Positions 47,331 through 58,680 of a DNA stretch of 64,000 nt are shown here, one piece after another. Under the pieces are notes generated by a model. It was given only the letters and a program-made list of their open reading frames with translations. It had not been told where the DNA came from and searched no databases. Every line of letters begins with the position of its first letter. Positions within the stretch are counted from its first letter, which is position 1. A program made the translations under genes and the position numbers. The stretch lies in NCBI RefSeq assembly GCF_009870125.1, contig NC_046679.1, forward strand, positions 19,158,001 through 19,222,000, written 5' to 3'. The stretch is from Drosophila pseudoobscura. Taxonomy: Eukaryota; Arthropoda; Insecta; Diptera; Drosophilidae.

Positions 47331-50300
47331 ATGGAAAAATTGCACCAGTATCAAGGCATCACAGGACGCTTTCATCAATTAAGGGACAATATTAAAGAAT
47401 TATACCATGGCTTTGATGATGAAGAATCGACTAATATAGTACAAAGGGCTAAACAAACTATTTTGGGTCAGCTCAAAGGAAACACAAGTGCTAATAAGGA
47501 TTACTCACACATATTCAGGTAATTAAATTAAAGTACATAATTAAAGTTTTTTATGTCTATTATACCTTTTGTGTTAACCCTTCATTTGTATAAATGATTA
47601 TTATTACATATATGTTTTGAGGAATAAATACGAACCACAAACACAGAGACAAGAGAATTGTACATATACAGTGCCGCTCAACTGAAAAGGTCTAACAATT
47701 TCAAAAGTCAAAACGCTTTATCTTTCTAACCAACTTACCGATTTATAAGTCCTTAACAGATCGAATATATGAAGTAATATCAAAGCAAGGTGGGACTACC
47801 AAATACTAACTCATACTTCGTGGCTATTTTTGTACGTTAAAAACATCCAAAGATGTGCTTTTTGAATTTTTAAGTTCCTGAACCTATTCAGTTGAGCTAG
47901 AATAAATAGGCATTTTTTGTAATGTTTTTGAAAAAATTAATAAATAGCCTTTACAAACGTATCCTGGAAACCACAAACTTTCTTGCTTCTTCTATATTAA
48001 CAATGAATTATTTAAGCTATTCAGTTGCCACTCAACTGTATACTAGAATAAAGCATATATATCTATAAATGTATTTCATTTTGGCGTGAATAACTGAAGT
48101 CTACAGTCAGAGCCGAGTCGAGAAAATTGTACACCCTTGTGTAAGTCCCCAAACGTAAAACAAAAGAAAAATGAAAAATCCAATTTCAAAATGAATAATT
48201 TATAATGATTAAATGGTACGAAAGTTCAATCATATATTTTTTCCATATTAAGCGATTATGTTCTCGTACTCGTTCGACAACAAACTAAGTCTGTTAAGAG
48301 TATATTTAAGTGGTTCTTAATTAACTTTAGTTTGCTAAGTGAACGCTTTTCTGATGCTGACGTAACAGGAATCCTTTAAGCATTTTCCATATTTGAAAGT
48401 GGGAAAAAATAATTTTTGTTTCTGCCGATTCCAAAAATGTTATTCGTAATTTATCAGTCTCACCATGTTTTAAAAATTATTTAATTATTTTCTTAACATT
48501 TTCTACAAAGCTTTGGTAGTATATAACATAACTTTAAAAGATTTTGAGCTATAATATAAGAGAGTACACTCTCCCTCCCCTGCGATGTTATTCTCAAGCA
48601 GCACATTTCAAATTTATCCTCTTTCCAACTAATGGCCTATATATGATCAAAATTATTTGTATAATCAGATTTTTGTTACGAGTATTTTTGTATATGTACT
48701 ACAACTAATATATCATGAATTCTTTTTTTTACAGATGTAAATCGCGTTCTGAATTGATACGTGTATCTGCTGCAGTAATGGGCATTGAGTTTTCGTACGC
48801 GGCAGAAACAGCATTTGTGTCTCCGACTCTACTTAAAATCGGAGTTGAGCATCAGCATATGACATTGGTTTGGGCATTATCTCCTCTAGTCGGATTCTTT
48901 TTATGCCCAATATTGGGATCATTATCTGACCGATGCAAGTTAAATATGGGACGACGGCGGCCATTTATATTACTGCTATCAATCGGAGTAGTTTTTGGTA
49001 ATAATAATAAGTACATATTTTATGGTGCATGCAGTATTTATAGGTTAAAATCCATTCGATCGTATTTTTACTATACAGATAGACATTATTTCTTGGTTAT
49101 TTTACGTGTTGTTCCAAAAAATCCCGAGCCAATACTAAATATTTCTAGTATAATAACAGCTCAAAACAGTGATTCGTTTTGCGCTTTTCCGCCTTAAGCA
49201 CCTCCAGCACCGTGGACTGCTCTGCATTAGTTTCGGATATAGTGACATTGGCCTGTATGGCCTCCAGCAGGTTCTCCAGGTTGCTCGACGAGGATCGTTC
49301 TGACAGCAGCTCGGATTTAAGCTGCTCTGAAAGCCTCTAGGCTCCACATTTCCTATAACTATACCTTTCTTGATTATAGTTAGTAACAAAGTTATTAACA
49401 GCTCGGTTCCATCCGTGAGGTTTTTCGAGTTTCGCTCCAACTGGGAAATGAGACAGTTCCTAGTATGAGTCAGCCCTTGCCCCTCTGTACCAAGTCGTTC
49501 TAGTTTGAGAATTCTGTCTCGGGGGTCTCTGGTCCCAAATTTTTTGATTTGCCCTAATTCATGTGATGGTTTCCGCTCTATTTGTTTTGTCTATTGTGAC
49601 ATTGTCTCGCCATATGAACCGTTTAGTTGCCAATGAAGCAGTCCATTGAATACTCCTTGTAATTGGGTTGTAATCGGTCGGTTACCATAATTCACCTCAG
49701 CTTGTACAAAATGCACTTTTGGTGAGGAATGGCATAGCAATAGTGAAGTCTCACAGGCCCTTCCTCAGACGTTTTTTCTGATACCGTCTATAAAACCATT
49801 GATTTTGCGTCTCTCCAGAAAGTCGGTTGGAGCATCATTGTAAGCCAAGCGTAAATGTCGCATTATGTCTGTCACTAACTCTTGAAGCGACTCCCCGTAA
49901 CATTGTTTATTCTTATGAGCATATCATAAAATACACATCGAATATCTTGATATTTTGGAAAACTGTGGTGGAATCTAGGTAAAGGTTAGACAAAACGGAG
50001 TGAAGTTTTACAAATCCGTTCTGGGATTCCGAAAACAGGGAACTACAAAAGTGTTGGGAATGAAATAATTTTTTCGAAGAGTTGAGGAATGGCAGAAATA
50101 GTTTGAAACATCTGACCTAGACCCCTTTTTATGGATGGAAATTATGTAAGATTCTTGCCAGACGGTGGGAAATTCACCAGCACAAAGTTTAAGAACGGCA
50201 CTGGGAACCATATCAAGACCAGTAGAAAATTAAATGTACACGACTTTAAATTATTTAATAATGTGGGCATGGATAAAACTTGAACTATTTAGACTTATGA

Positions 50301-53300
50301 CTATATATACTTATGAATTCCCTATTGTTGTAGAGGATTTGTAACGTCCAGAAGGAATCGTTTCCGACCCCATAAAGTATATATATTCTTGATCAGCATC
50401 AATAGCAAAGTCGATTGAGCCATGTCTGTCTGTCCGTCTGTCCGTCTCCTTCAGCGCCTAGTGCTCAAAGACCATAAGAGCTAAAGCAACGATGTTTCGG
50501 ATCCAGACTATCGTGATATGTCACTGCTACAAGAATATTTCAAAACTTTGCCCCGACCACTTCCGCCCCCACAAAGTTTTTTGGAAAGTTTCTATATATT
50601 CATTCTCAAATTTAACTATTTTGATGAATTCGCGATGTTTTTGCAATACTCTAAAATTTGGTATGTTATTATAAATTTCATTTATTTTGCTTATCATTTT
50701 AAACCATATCTAAATTAACTGCTATTTTTTTCTTTATGCACTTATTGTGCAACTTATATAGCTTAGTTAGTGTATTTGCTAGTAACAGAACAACAATTAT
50801 TATAAGCATAACTGTTATTACTTTAAAGTCGACTGAGGCAGTTTCGACATTGGTACTTTAGACCCGTGGTCCAACATCTTTCCGACTTCTGATATATTAT
50901 CCTCTTTTGGGATAGACTTTTAAGAATATATATATATTGTATTAAACGTATTTATTTAAAAAACAAACAAAAAATTACTTACAATTTTTTTCTTTTCATT
51001 ATATATTAGTTTATTCCTATTCGATCAATGGCTTCCCAGGCCATACTCTATTAAGAGCAACGCTATTATCGCTCAGTATTACAAAAGGTTCTGTCACATT
51101 TATTGGTTCTTTTTTTTATACCCGATACTCAAAATGAGTATTGGGGTATATTAGATTTGTGGTGAAAATGGATGTGTGTAACGTCCAGAAGGAATCGTTT
51201 CCGACCCCATAAAGTATATATATCTTAATCAGCATCAATAGCCGAATCGATTGAGTCCTGTCTGTCTGTCTGTCCGTCCTTATCAGCGCCTAGTGCTTAA
51301 GGACTATAAGAGCTATAGCAACTACTTTTTATAGACTTCTGTGATATGTCACTGTTACAAGAATATTTCAAAACTTTGCGCCGAACACTTCCGCCTCCAC
51401 AAAGTGCGAAAATCAGTGGCATCCACAATTTCAACTGAAACTGAAAACGCAGAATCGTAGAAGATGACTATATGTTCTAGACTGTAAATTATAGCCAGAA
51501 TCAAGAAAACAATTTAATTCTTTCTCGCTCTGTCTTTCTCTAACACACAGGTTTCATGGTCGGTTTTGCCAATTGAAAAAAGTGAGTTCAAGGATCTCAG
51601 AACCTATAAGAGCTAGAGTCACCAAATTTGGTGTCCACACTCCTGTGATATCGGATCAAGGTCCAGAGCAACCGGAGCAACCGGAGCAACCAAATTTGGT
51701 ATCCGCACTTCTGTTAGATCTCACTATAAAATGTATATCACAAAATTTCACGCTACCCCTTTCCGACACCACAAAGGACGAAAATCTGTTGCAGCGGCGT
51801 TTGCCGGAGGGGAGCCATACTGACTAAGTATCGGGTATAAATGTAGAGTTGCGGTCTCCGCAGCAACTTACTACGTTCCCCCTCGTTTTATTTAATTTGC
51901 AGGCTCGGAGCGCTGTTGGTCCCTGAAGATCCCGTTGGTCTAACTTGGCACGTTCAACGGTGCCGGAGCTAGTCTTCTCACAGGCTGTTGGGGCGCCGGT
52001 GCTGGTCTTCTTGCAACATGTGTATTTACAGTGCGTCGACTCCAGTGGTCCAGGTCAGTCCGCTGGGCATCTTGGTTCCGGTTTAGTTACTATTTGTTTC
52101 TTCTGTATCGTCAGTACGTATTTCCACGCTTTCCAACTTTCGGCTTCGTTGCTGCCTATATTGTCGCTTTGCTGCTGCTGCTGCTATCTTTGTCGTTATT
52201 GTTGCTGCTGTTGTCTTTGAATCTTTTTATTTTCACTCCAAAATGCATTTATTTACATGTTCTATTTATATTTAACATGTTCGTGACACTTGTCACGGTC
52301 GCCATGTTATATTATGTTTTAAAAAGAAGACGTCTTGTTAGCTTTGAGGTTTATTTGAGAGTGATCGCTCTCCTTTTTTCAGTTTTAATCTGAGGCTTAT
52401 TACATAGAATATTCTAAGGGAGCTCTGCCGCTAAGAGAGGCAGAGAGAGAGTTACAGTATGTACGTACGTATATGGCTATGGTATAGATATATATATGTA
52501 CAGACGGCACATACTTGAAAACTGTTTACGTTAGCGATCCTACGCTGCGGCCAGTCCGCATAAGTAGCTGATCGTATTTCTGCACTTATGTATATTTATG
52601 GTTGTATAAACAAAGCAACATATGCCTAAAGTTAATGTAGAGTATCACGCTCAACCACACTCAAGAGCCGTAATACGATCAGTCCCTTATACATATGTCG
52701 ACTGGCCTGCAGTGTCGGCAATATATTCCAAGTGGTCAAATGAGCATTCCAATGTATATAAATATAAGATATAGATATAATCATTGCATTTTTCGGGCTA
52801 GCTGAACCCAACATGAAATTCTAAGATTCATTCTGAATAAAGTAACACTGCGGAGCAGACGCTCCAAATTGAAGTTATCTAGGTTCACACTTGTTACAAT
52901 ACACTTGTAACAGTGACATATCACAGAATGTCATTGCTCTAGCTCTTTTAGTCTCTGAGCACTAGGCGGTCATAGGCACCGGCAGACGGACAGACAGACA
53001 GGGCTCAATCGACTGGCTATTGATGCTGATCATGAATATATATACTTTATGTGGTCAGAAACACTTCCTTCTGGACGTTACACACATCCACTTTCACCAC
53101 AAATCAAATATACCCTTATACTCATTTTGAGTATCGTGTATAAAAATAGGTCCCTGATGAACTACAAAGAACGCGTCTTTGGAGATTTTCGATGCTGGAT
53201 GCATATTCAATCGTATGGAAAAAACGAGGCCTGCACCCATTCTTATTTGGAAAGAATTCACCCAGACCAACTAATTGCTGAAATTCCCGATCACGACGCC

Positions 53301-56300
53301 GATCCAGACCTACATGATGTCGTAGTTAAAAATATGATTCATGGACCGTGTGGCGCCACCAACTGCAATCATCTTGCATGGTCGACAGTAAGTGTTAAAT
53401 GATATCCACGAAAATTAACGGCGGAAACGACGGTTATCCTCTGTATCGGCGCCGATCTATTACAAAAAAAAAAACGGTGATTGAGAAAACTGGCGAGACA
53501 ACTACCCTGGCATAATGTGCATATCTGCCACGCCTCGCCACCAACCGTGCGTCCCACATCTCTGCCAGAAGATCACAACACTCGTGTCTCCGTGGAAAAA
53601 TCAGAAAAACGGTATGTTCAAGTGGCCTGTAGGGAAAACTTCGTTTTTCTTAGCCATCGTGGTTCGGTTTCCGTTTTGCCCATAGTGCCCTAACCACGAT
53701 CGGCAGCCCACCCAGCTCCTCCTAAGTTTTGCACCCACAAAAAAGTCCCACGCCTGACGGGAGTACTCTTCGTGAGCCGACCTTGGTGTGGTGCCGAGTT
53801 TTTCTCCTTTGCAAATCGTTGAAAAAATTCACCGCCTATTCACTAAAATGTTGTAGCATAGTGTAGTTTTATTTGCATTTATTTTATTTATTGTTCCTTC
53901 TGAACCTTGCTATTCGTATGTAAATTCTATTCACCTACCAATAAAAATGCCTAAAATTATTCTAATATTGAAGGTACTTGAGCATATGGATTCATTAGTA
54001 CATAGCTTTTGGGCCGTTTTTAAACTTTGTGTGGACTTTACAAAAATATATCACCAAAATTTTCCCCAGAAATATTTTGTATATATTCTTTGAATTATTT
54101 ATTACCTAAGTCTAAAAGCGAATTCTGCTTTTCGGAGCAACCTCACACGAAAAACGGTGAAAATATGATTTTGTATTAGATTTAACAGATGCGTGCACTT
54201 ATTGTACTGTTAATAATGGTACATAATATAAAGGAGGAATAACAATATTTGACAACACATTAGAAAACAAAACACGTTGAGTACGGTTAGAGAGATAGGA
54301 CAAAATCCGAACTAGAAGATTCGTTGGGAACCCTAATAAAGAGAATTGTGAATAAGCAGAGCATGGTTCACAGAATCAAATGCCAGGTGGGATAGTGTTA
54401 ACTACTGTCTTTTACATATATCGCATGTTCACGGTGCATTGTTTGTTTTTGTGCATGATAATAAAAAAAACTATTAAGGTTATAGTTAAAATACAAAAAT
54501 GAACTTGATCCAATGAAAAAATCTGCATATTTTATTCCACTAGCCAAATTTAATTAAGAACATTTTTTTAGCTAGAATTAGAACTAAACTTAATAAGCAT
54601 GAATTCAACTTACAAATATTTTTACTAATTACCGAAAGTTGAGTCAGTAATATTAATTTTGAGAAAAAGAAAGAAATTTGATGATTGATAGCTTCATCAA
54701 TAAAAAATAAATAATATTTATATCTCTATACCCAAGCTCAGTTCGAGTTTTAGACTTACTTTTCCTATTCCATACGGGATGATATCCCAATACTTATCCT
54801 ACTGGATTTGCCCATTCGTTATAAAATGTATACATATGCATATCAGAAAATTTGTTTACCTATAATTCATCTAATAAACATTTTTTTTATTCAAAGGACT
54901 TCTTTTGGTACCAAATGGTGAAAGTTTGGGTTATTGGTTTGGCGACGAACATCAGTACCCGCCTAATGTATTTTCAGTAAGCAACATGACGCAAAATACC
55001 ACTCACAATACGCATAGCTCTTCAAAGAATTCCCATCCTTGGGGAATTTTTTTTACTGTTTTGGGGACTGTTCTTCTTGACTTTGACGCAGATGCTTGTC
55101 AAAGTCCTTCAAGAGCGTACCTTCTGGATGTATGTGTTCCCGAAGATCATGCCAAGGGTCTCTCTACTTTCACTATAATGGCAGGACTGGGAGGATTTTT
55201 TGGCTATTCAATGGGCGGCCTTAACTGGGATGACACAGAAATTGGTAAGCTAATTACTGAAGCGAAGAATATTTAATACTTATGTGACTGATGCAGGTCG
55301 TCGATTGGGAGGACATGTCAAGGCTGTTTTCTCAATTATAACGGTTATATTTGTGGCTTGTGTTACATTAACAATTACCAGCTTTACCGAAATTCCTCTT
55401 TGGGCACTATCGGGCTCAGAAAATAATGACAGTCGAAAGGAACAAGCACAGTTAGAAGTGCCTCTTTCAACTTACGGTGCTATTGACATTGACGTATCAT
55501 GCAAGAACGCTGAAAATAAGGAACAGGTAAAAAATTTGTATTTATTTGAATTTGTACAATGTTAGTTTTTATATGCGTTAGCCGTGCAAGAAAAGTCAAT
55601 GGATGCGTTTGAGCATTAGGCAATTACTATTTATTACAGAGATCTACTGTGGTGAATTTGTTACAATGATATAAAGTGAGCGTGGGCTATCTATTTTACG
55701 ATGGTCATTCGAGTAGTTTGTTTTGTGAAAAGAGTTTGACCGAACACTCATCAATAGCTATTTTACCTAATACCAATAGCTTACCTAATCTCCCGCAGTA
55801 GATGGATGTCTTCTAAGCAGATAGTCATCCAATTCATCCACTCACCGCATCATCTATCTACACGACGAAAGATCTTTGCCTAAAGTCAGCACTTTGCGTC
55901 TCTTTGGTGCAGCTTTCAAGAAGATGTATTTAAAACTGATCAAATTACTTTTGAATATTTTGTCCTCTTCGATCCTTGGTGATCACGTGCACAACCAGTT
56001 TTTCTTCGGCCATCCGATGATATAAATTCATATTAGTTTTATTGATTTCTGCTGGAATTTTTTTATTTTAAGCTTATAACTGGAACGACATCAGATCCCA
56101 CCTCAACCTTGAATGATGTTGATGAAACTTCATTCACAGAACTTCCAGAACCCTTAACACAAACAATTGAAGTGGAAAATTTACAACAGACACAGAGCTC
56201 CGTACAAATAGAGTCATTATCACACTATTTACTATCCATTATATACATGCCACACTCCTTGCGAATGGTATGCCTCACGAATCTTTTTTGTTGGATGGCG

Positions 56301-57022
56301 CACGTTTGCTACTCACTTTATTTTACTGATTTTGTGGGCGAAGCTATATTCAATGGTGACCCAAAGGCAACAGAAGGCTCAAACCCTCAGATCCGTTACG
56401 AAGAGGGCATTCGCTTCGGGTGTTGGGGAATGGCAATGTATTCACTGTCATGTGCTTGCTATTCGCTTGTTATAGACAAGCTTATTCAACGTTTTCGGTA
56501 ATGCGAAGTTATTGAAACAAATTTGGTCAAAATAATCATATATTCCTAAACTTTTTAAGGGCCAAGCTTGTATACGTTGGAGGTCTTTTTTTTTATTGCA
56601 CTGGAATGGCCTTAATGGCCTTGACTCGAGCAAAAATAAGTGTCATACTGTTTAGCTGGACGGCGGGTGTTATGTATTCTACTCTCTTCACGATGCCATA
56701 TTTACTTGTAGCACACTACCACTATTTGTCCACGGTGAGTGTGCCAAAAGTAAGTTATAATCTGCATAAGAAAAATTATTATTGTTTTCAGTTTGAGTTA
56801 GATGAAAATGGACAAGCAAAACATGGATCAGGAGTCAGAGGATTGGGCACTGATGTTGCCATTATAAGTAGCATGGTATTCTTGGCCCAATTTATATTAT
56901 CTATGTGTATGGGTACAATTATTAAATTATCGGGTACTACAACAGCTGTTATTTATACTGCAAGCTTCTTGAGCCTCTGTGGAGCATTTTCTGCTACAAA
57001 GATAATGTATTTGGACTTATAA
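47331..57022 (+). CDS. SLC45-family (MATP/sucrose transporter-like) H+-coupled sugar transporter, 7 exons, 619 aa
   Basis: Major-facilitator membrane transporter of the SLC45 family, whose members move sucrose or other sugars with protons. Exons: 47331-47518, 48735-48997, 54897-55244, 55297-55526, 56073-56497, 56560-56734 and 56792-57022. All junctions are GT...AG and the frame is continuous. Residues 1-63 are a cytoplasmic N-tail. The first membrane segments follow (VSAAVMGIEFSYAAETAF). The MFS loop 2-3 signature LSDRC...MGRRRPFI lies at about 124-139. Asn-rich extracellular sites (NMTQN) are at about 175-185. A conserved D-x-x-A-D-x-C-Q-S-P-x-R-A-Y motif lies in the fourth or fifth helix, a variable acidic loop at about 310-400, and the C-terminal six helices at about 400-610. 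The start is the first Met after a noncoding leader. A possible TCAGTT initiator lies at 47206-47215, and AATAAA at 57115. Intron 2 (5.9 kb) is full of transposons. I do not recognise which fly paralogue this is. Confidence 0.88.
47669..48038 (+). mobile_element. Tc1/mariner-type MITE, copy B (370 bp, TA flanks)
   Basis: Terminal repeats are CAGTGCCGCTCAACTGAAAA at the left and, as complement, CAGTTGAGTGGCAACTGAAT at the right. It is flanked by TA on both sides, the target duplication of the Tc1/mariner group. No coding capacity. It lies in SLC45 intron 1. Confidence 0.8.
49130..49930 (-). mobile_element. Gypsy-type gag fragment, minus strand
   Basis: The minus strand at 49905-49790 reads QCYGESLQELVTDIMRHLRL, then A-Y-N-D-A-P-T-D-F-L-E-R, typical of gypsy-group gag. 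A coiled-coil-like Leu/Glu-rich part lies at 49330-49195. In SLC45 intron 2. Confidence 0.7.
49960..50230 (-). mobile_element. CR1-like LINE RT fragment, minus strand
   Basis: The minus frame reads LKLCAGEFPTVWQESYIISI, then H-K-K-G-S-R-S-D-V-S-N-Y, RT block 1 of the CR1/jockey group. Confidence 0.8.
50340..50590 (+). mobile_element. DINE-1 5' part
   Basis: GTAACGTCCAGAAGGAATCG, AAAGTATATATATTCTTGAT, GTCTGTCTGTCCGTCTGTCC, then CACTGCTACAAGAATATTTC. Truncated at both ends. Confidence 0.88.
50591..51110. other. SLC45 intron 2 spacer
   Basis: AT-rich sequence without recognised repeat or coding signal. Confidence 0.4.
51118..51892 (+). mobile_element. DINE-1, full length (about 775 bp)
   Basis: It starts TATACCCGATACTCAAAATG and ends GTTCCCCCTCGTTTTA, with the 3' hairpin at 51846-51869. 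The internal GTCTGTCTGTCC block and both CCAAATTTGGT segments are present. The best complete copy in the window. Confidence 0.92.
51893..52880. other. Unassigned segment, possibly LTR-element derived
   Basis: It starts directly after DINE-1 with GC-rich GGCTCGGAGCGCTGTTGG. It includes a CTG/GTTGCTG run (52168-52215) and ends near a GAATAAAGTAACACTGCGG stretch (52838-52856) that could be an LTR polyadenylation region. No coding motif. Confidence 0.35.
52890..53148 (-). mobile_element. DINE-1 5' fragment, minus strand
   Basis: Complement of DINE-1: TGTAACAGTGACATATCACA, GACAGACAGGGCTCAATCGA, then CTCATTTTGAGTATCGTGTATAAAAA at its outer end. Confidence 0.88.
53150..53400 (+). mobile_element. 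Helitron RepHel fragment
   Basis: The frame 53155-53400 reads D-Q-L-I-A-E-I-P-D-H-D-A-D-P-D-L, then VVVKNMIHGPCGATNCNHLA. The A-E-I-P-D-P and M-I-H-G-P-C-G motifs lie between the Rep and helicase parts of animal Helitrons. It abuts the outer end of a DINE-1 copy (52890-53148), itself a non-autonomous Helitron. Confidence 0.75.
53401..54230. other. SLC45 intron 2 segment, unassigned
   Basis: 53400-53840 is moderately GC-rich with short open frames and no known motif. 53840-54230 is AT-rich. Confidence 0.35.
54235..54400 (-). mobile_element. CR1-like LINE RT fragment, minus strand
   Basis: Complement of the block preceding the GVSQGS box: AACACGTTGAGTACGGTTAG matches the complement of 27810-27830. 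The minus frame gives an A-F-D-S-V-N-H-A-L-type RT block. Confidence 0.7.
55527..56072 (+). other. SLC45 intron 4
   Basis: The 55840-55880 segment (CCGCATCATCTATCTACACG, ACGAAAGATCTTT) resembles 17860-17915, suggesting a shared repeat. Otherwise featureless. Confidence 0.4.
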
Positions 57023-57499
57023 GTCTTTTAAAACAAAAAAATAATTATTAAGAATGCAAATGTTACGTGCTAAGAATTAATGCAATCAAACTTATTTATT
57101 ATTAAGTTAAAGGTAATAAATCAACGACTATATATTCAACTATTAAAGAATCCGCATCGTTGTGTAAGTAAAGCGGAGCCCTATGCTACCGTTAGCTATT
57201 TTGGGGGCGGAATGTGTTTTAGTATCCCTACGAAAACGGTTCGAATACATGAAGCTAGAAACCAAATACGAATAACAAAGGATGTGATTGCTAAAAGGAT
57301 TAAAGGAGCTAGTCACCAACATACTATGTGCTTTTTGTGTAAACATTTTTGTGTATTTTTTCGCCGATATTGTGTTTTGTTTATCTCTACTTTTTAGATT
57401 AACGTTAATAAGTTTAGCTGTGTTTTGTGGAAGGGAGCTTTTGCATGGCAGAGAGTTGGAAAAAGTTGTAAATGGAAAGGTTTTAACCAAAGCATCTTT

Positions 57500-57765
57500 C
57501 CCCTAAAATCTCCCGATTTGAAATACGTTCGAAATACCTGGACAACGTATGTCGATACCTATTAACTGCTGTACTTTGGCTAAATGCTTATACCAAGAAC
57601 CTGGACTATCTCCACTTAACTTTGACAACATAGGAACTACGATTCTGTGCATTCTCCCCACTTGCCCGTTACCCCGTGGCACACGTGTGGTGATCATTAA
57701 ATGTTGTATATTCTGCTTTGTGCAATACTCTCTAAGCGGCTCCTCTATCGGATACATTTCTACAT
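57500..57765 (-). mobile_element. Gypsy-type (412/mdg1-like) integrase fragment, minus strand
   Basis: The minus frame reads Y-C-T-K-Q-N-I-Q-H, then T-T-R-V-P-R-G-N-G-Q-V-G-R, the integrase catalytic-Glu region, where the usual N-G-Q-V-E-R is altered to G-R. Confidence 0.75.
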
Positions 57766-58215
57766 GGAGGACATTAAGGCATTAGCAGCAGAGATGATAT
57801 ATGGGTGTACGTTACGTATTCCCAACGAATAATTTTACGAAGTGGATGTGCCGTCGGAACCACTCGACTTTGCAGGCCAGTTCAGTAGAAGAATACAGGT
57901 GGTGAAGCCAAATCCAGCTGCGCATCACATCAAGCGCAAACTCTTCCTGCTTAAGGATATTCACAATTGTTCTCATGTCTTTGTCCGGAGTGATGCTGTA
58001 AAAAAACCCTTGGAGCCGCCGTACACAGGACCATACCCGATTATATCCAAGTCATCAGACCGGGTGTTCACTATCCGCGTTAATGGAAAAGAGACAGGCT
58101 CAAGCCAGCATTTATGGCGAATTCCGAGACCAGCTCTTCTGACGATCAGCTATCAAATGTCCCATTACGGACATATGAGAAGAAAAGACAAAACTGAAGA
58201 TTTGTAACTTTTCTA
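57766..58215 (+). mobile_element. Gypsy-type integrase C-terminus, plus strand
   Basis: The frame reads A-A-E-M-I-Y-G-C-T-L-R-I-P-N-E, a stop, then H-V-F-V-R-S-D-A and Y-T-G-P-Y-P-I-I. This matches the end of gypsy-clade integrases (usual form HVFVR-D...Y-GPY-V). It ends at TAA near 58207. Confidence 0.8.
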
Positions 58216-58494
58216 TGGGGAGTACTGTGGCAGCCCGGCTCGCAGCCCCTCAGCAATTATCATAAATTTGTCCATCTTTTTTCATTTGATACTTGCGCTT
58301 CCAAAGTAAAATCTTCTTTAATGAATAATTTAAGTTAACTTTTCTCGGCCTTGTATTGTGTTACCGTACTTTCCAGTAGCAGATGATTTAATGATTTGTA
58401 CATTCCTATTTTTACACAGTTTAACTGTCCATAGTTGAACTCTAAACATTAAACATTAAACATTAAAACTAGAGCATATCGCTGCAAACAGGTT

Positions 58495-58680
58495 TATCCA
58501 AGATCCACACTCCTAATATATCGGACCGAGACGGGTTTGTTTCAAAATTTCGCCACACCCCCTTCCGACCCCGCAAAGGACGAAAATCTGGAGACATTCA
58601 CAAATCTCAGAGATTATAACCAACCAAGAGTAACCAAATTTGGTATCCGCACTCCTGTTAGCTCTCACTAGCTGACATTG
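58495..58680 (+). mobile_element. DINE-1 internal fragment
   Basis: ACTCCTAATATATCGGACCG, GACGAAAATCTGG, then CCAAATTTGGTATCCGCACT. It is the last DINE-1 piece recognised in the window. Confidence 0.8.

Noticed and set aside
52031..52393. 120-codon frame with strong hydrophobicity
   Set aside because: The hydrophobic part is a CTG/TTG repeat read as Leu. No conserved motif, and it lies in an intron.
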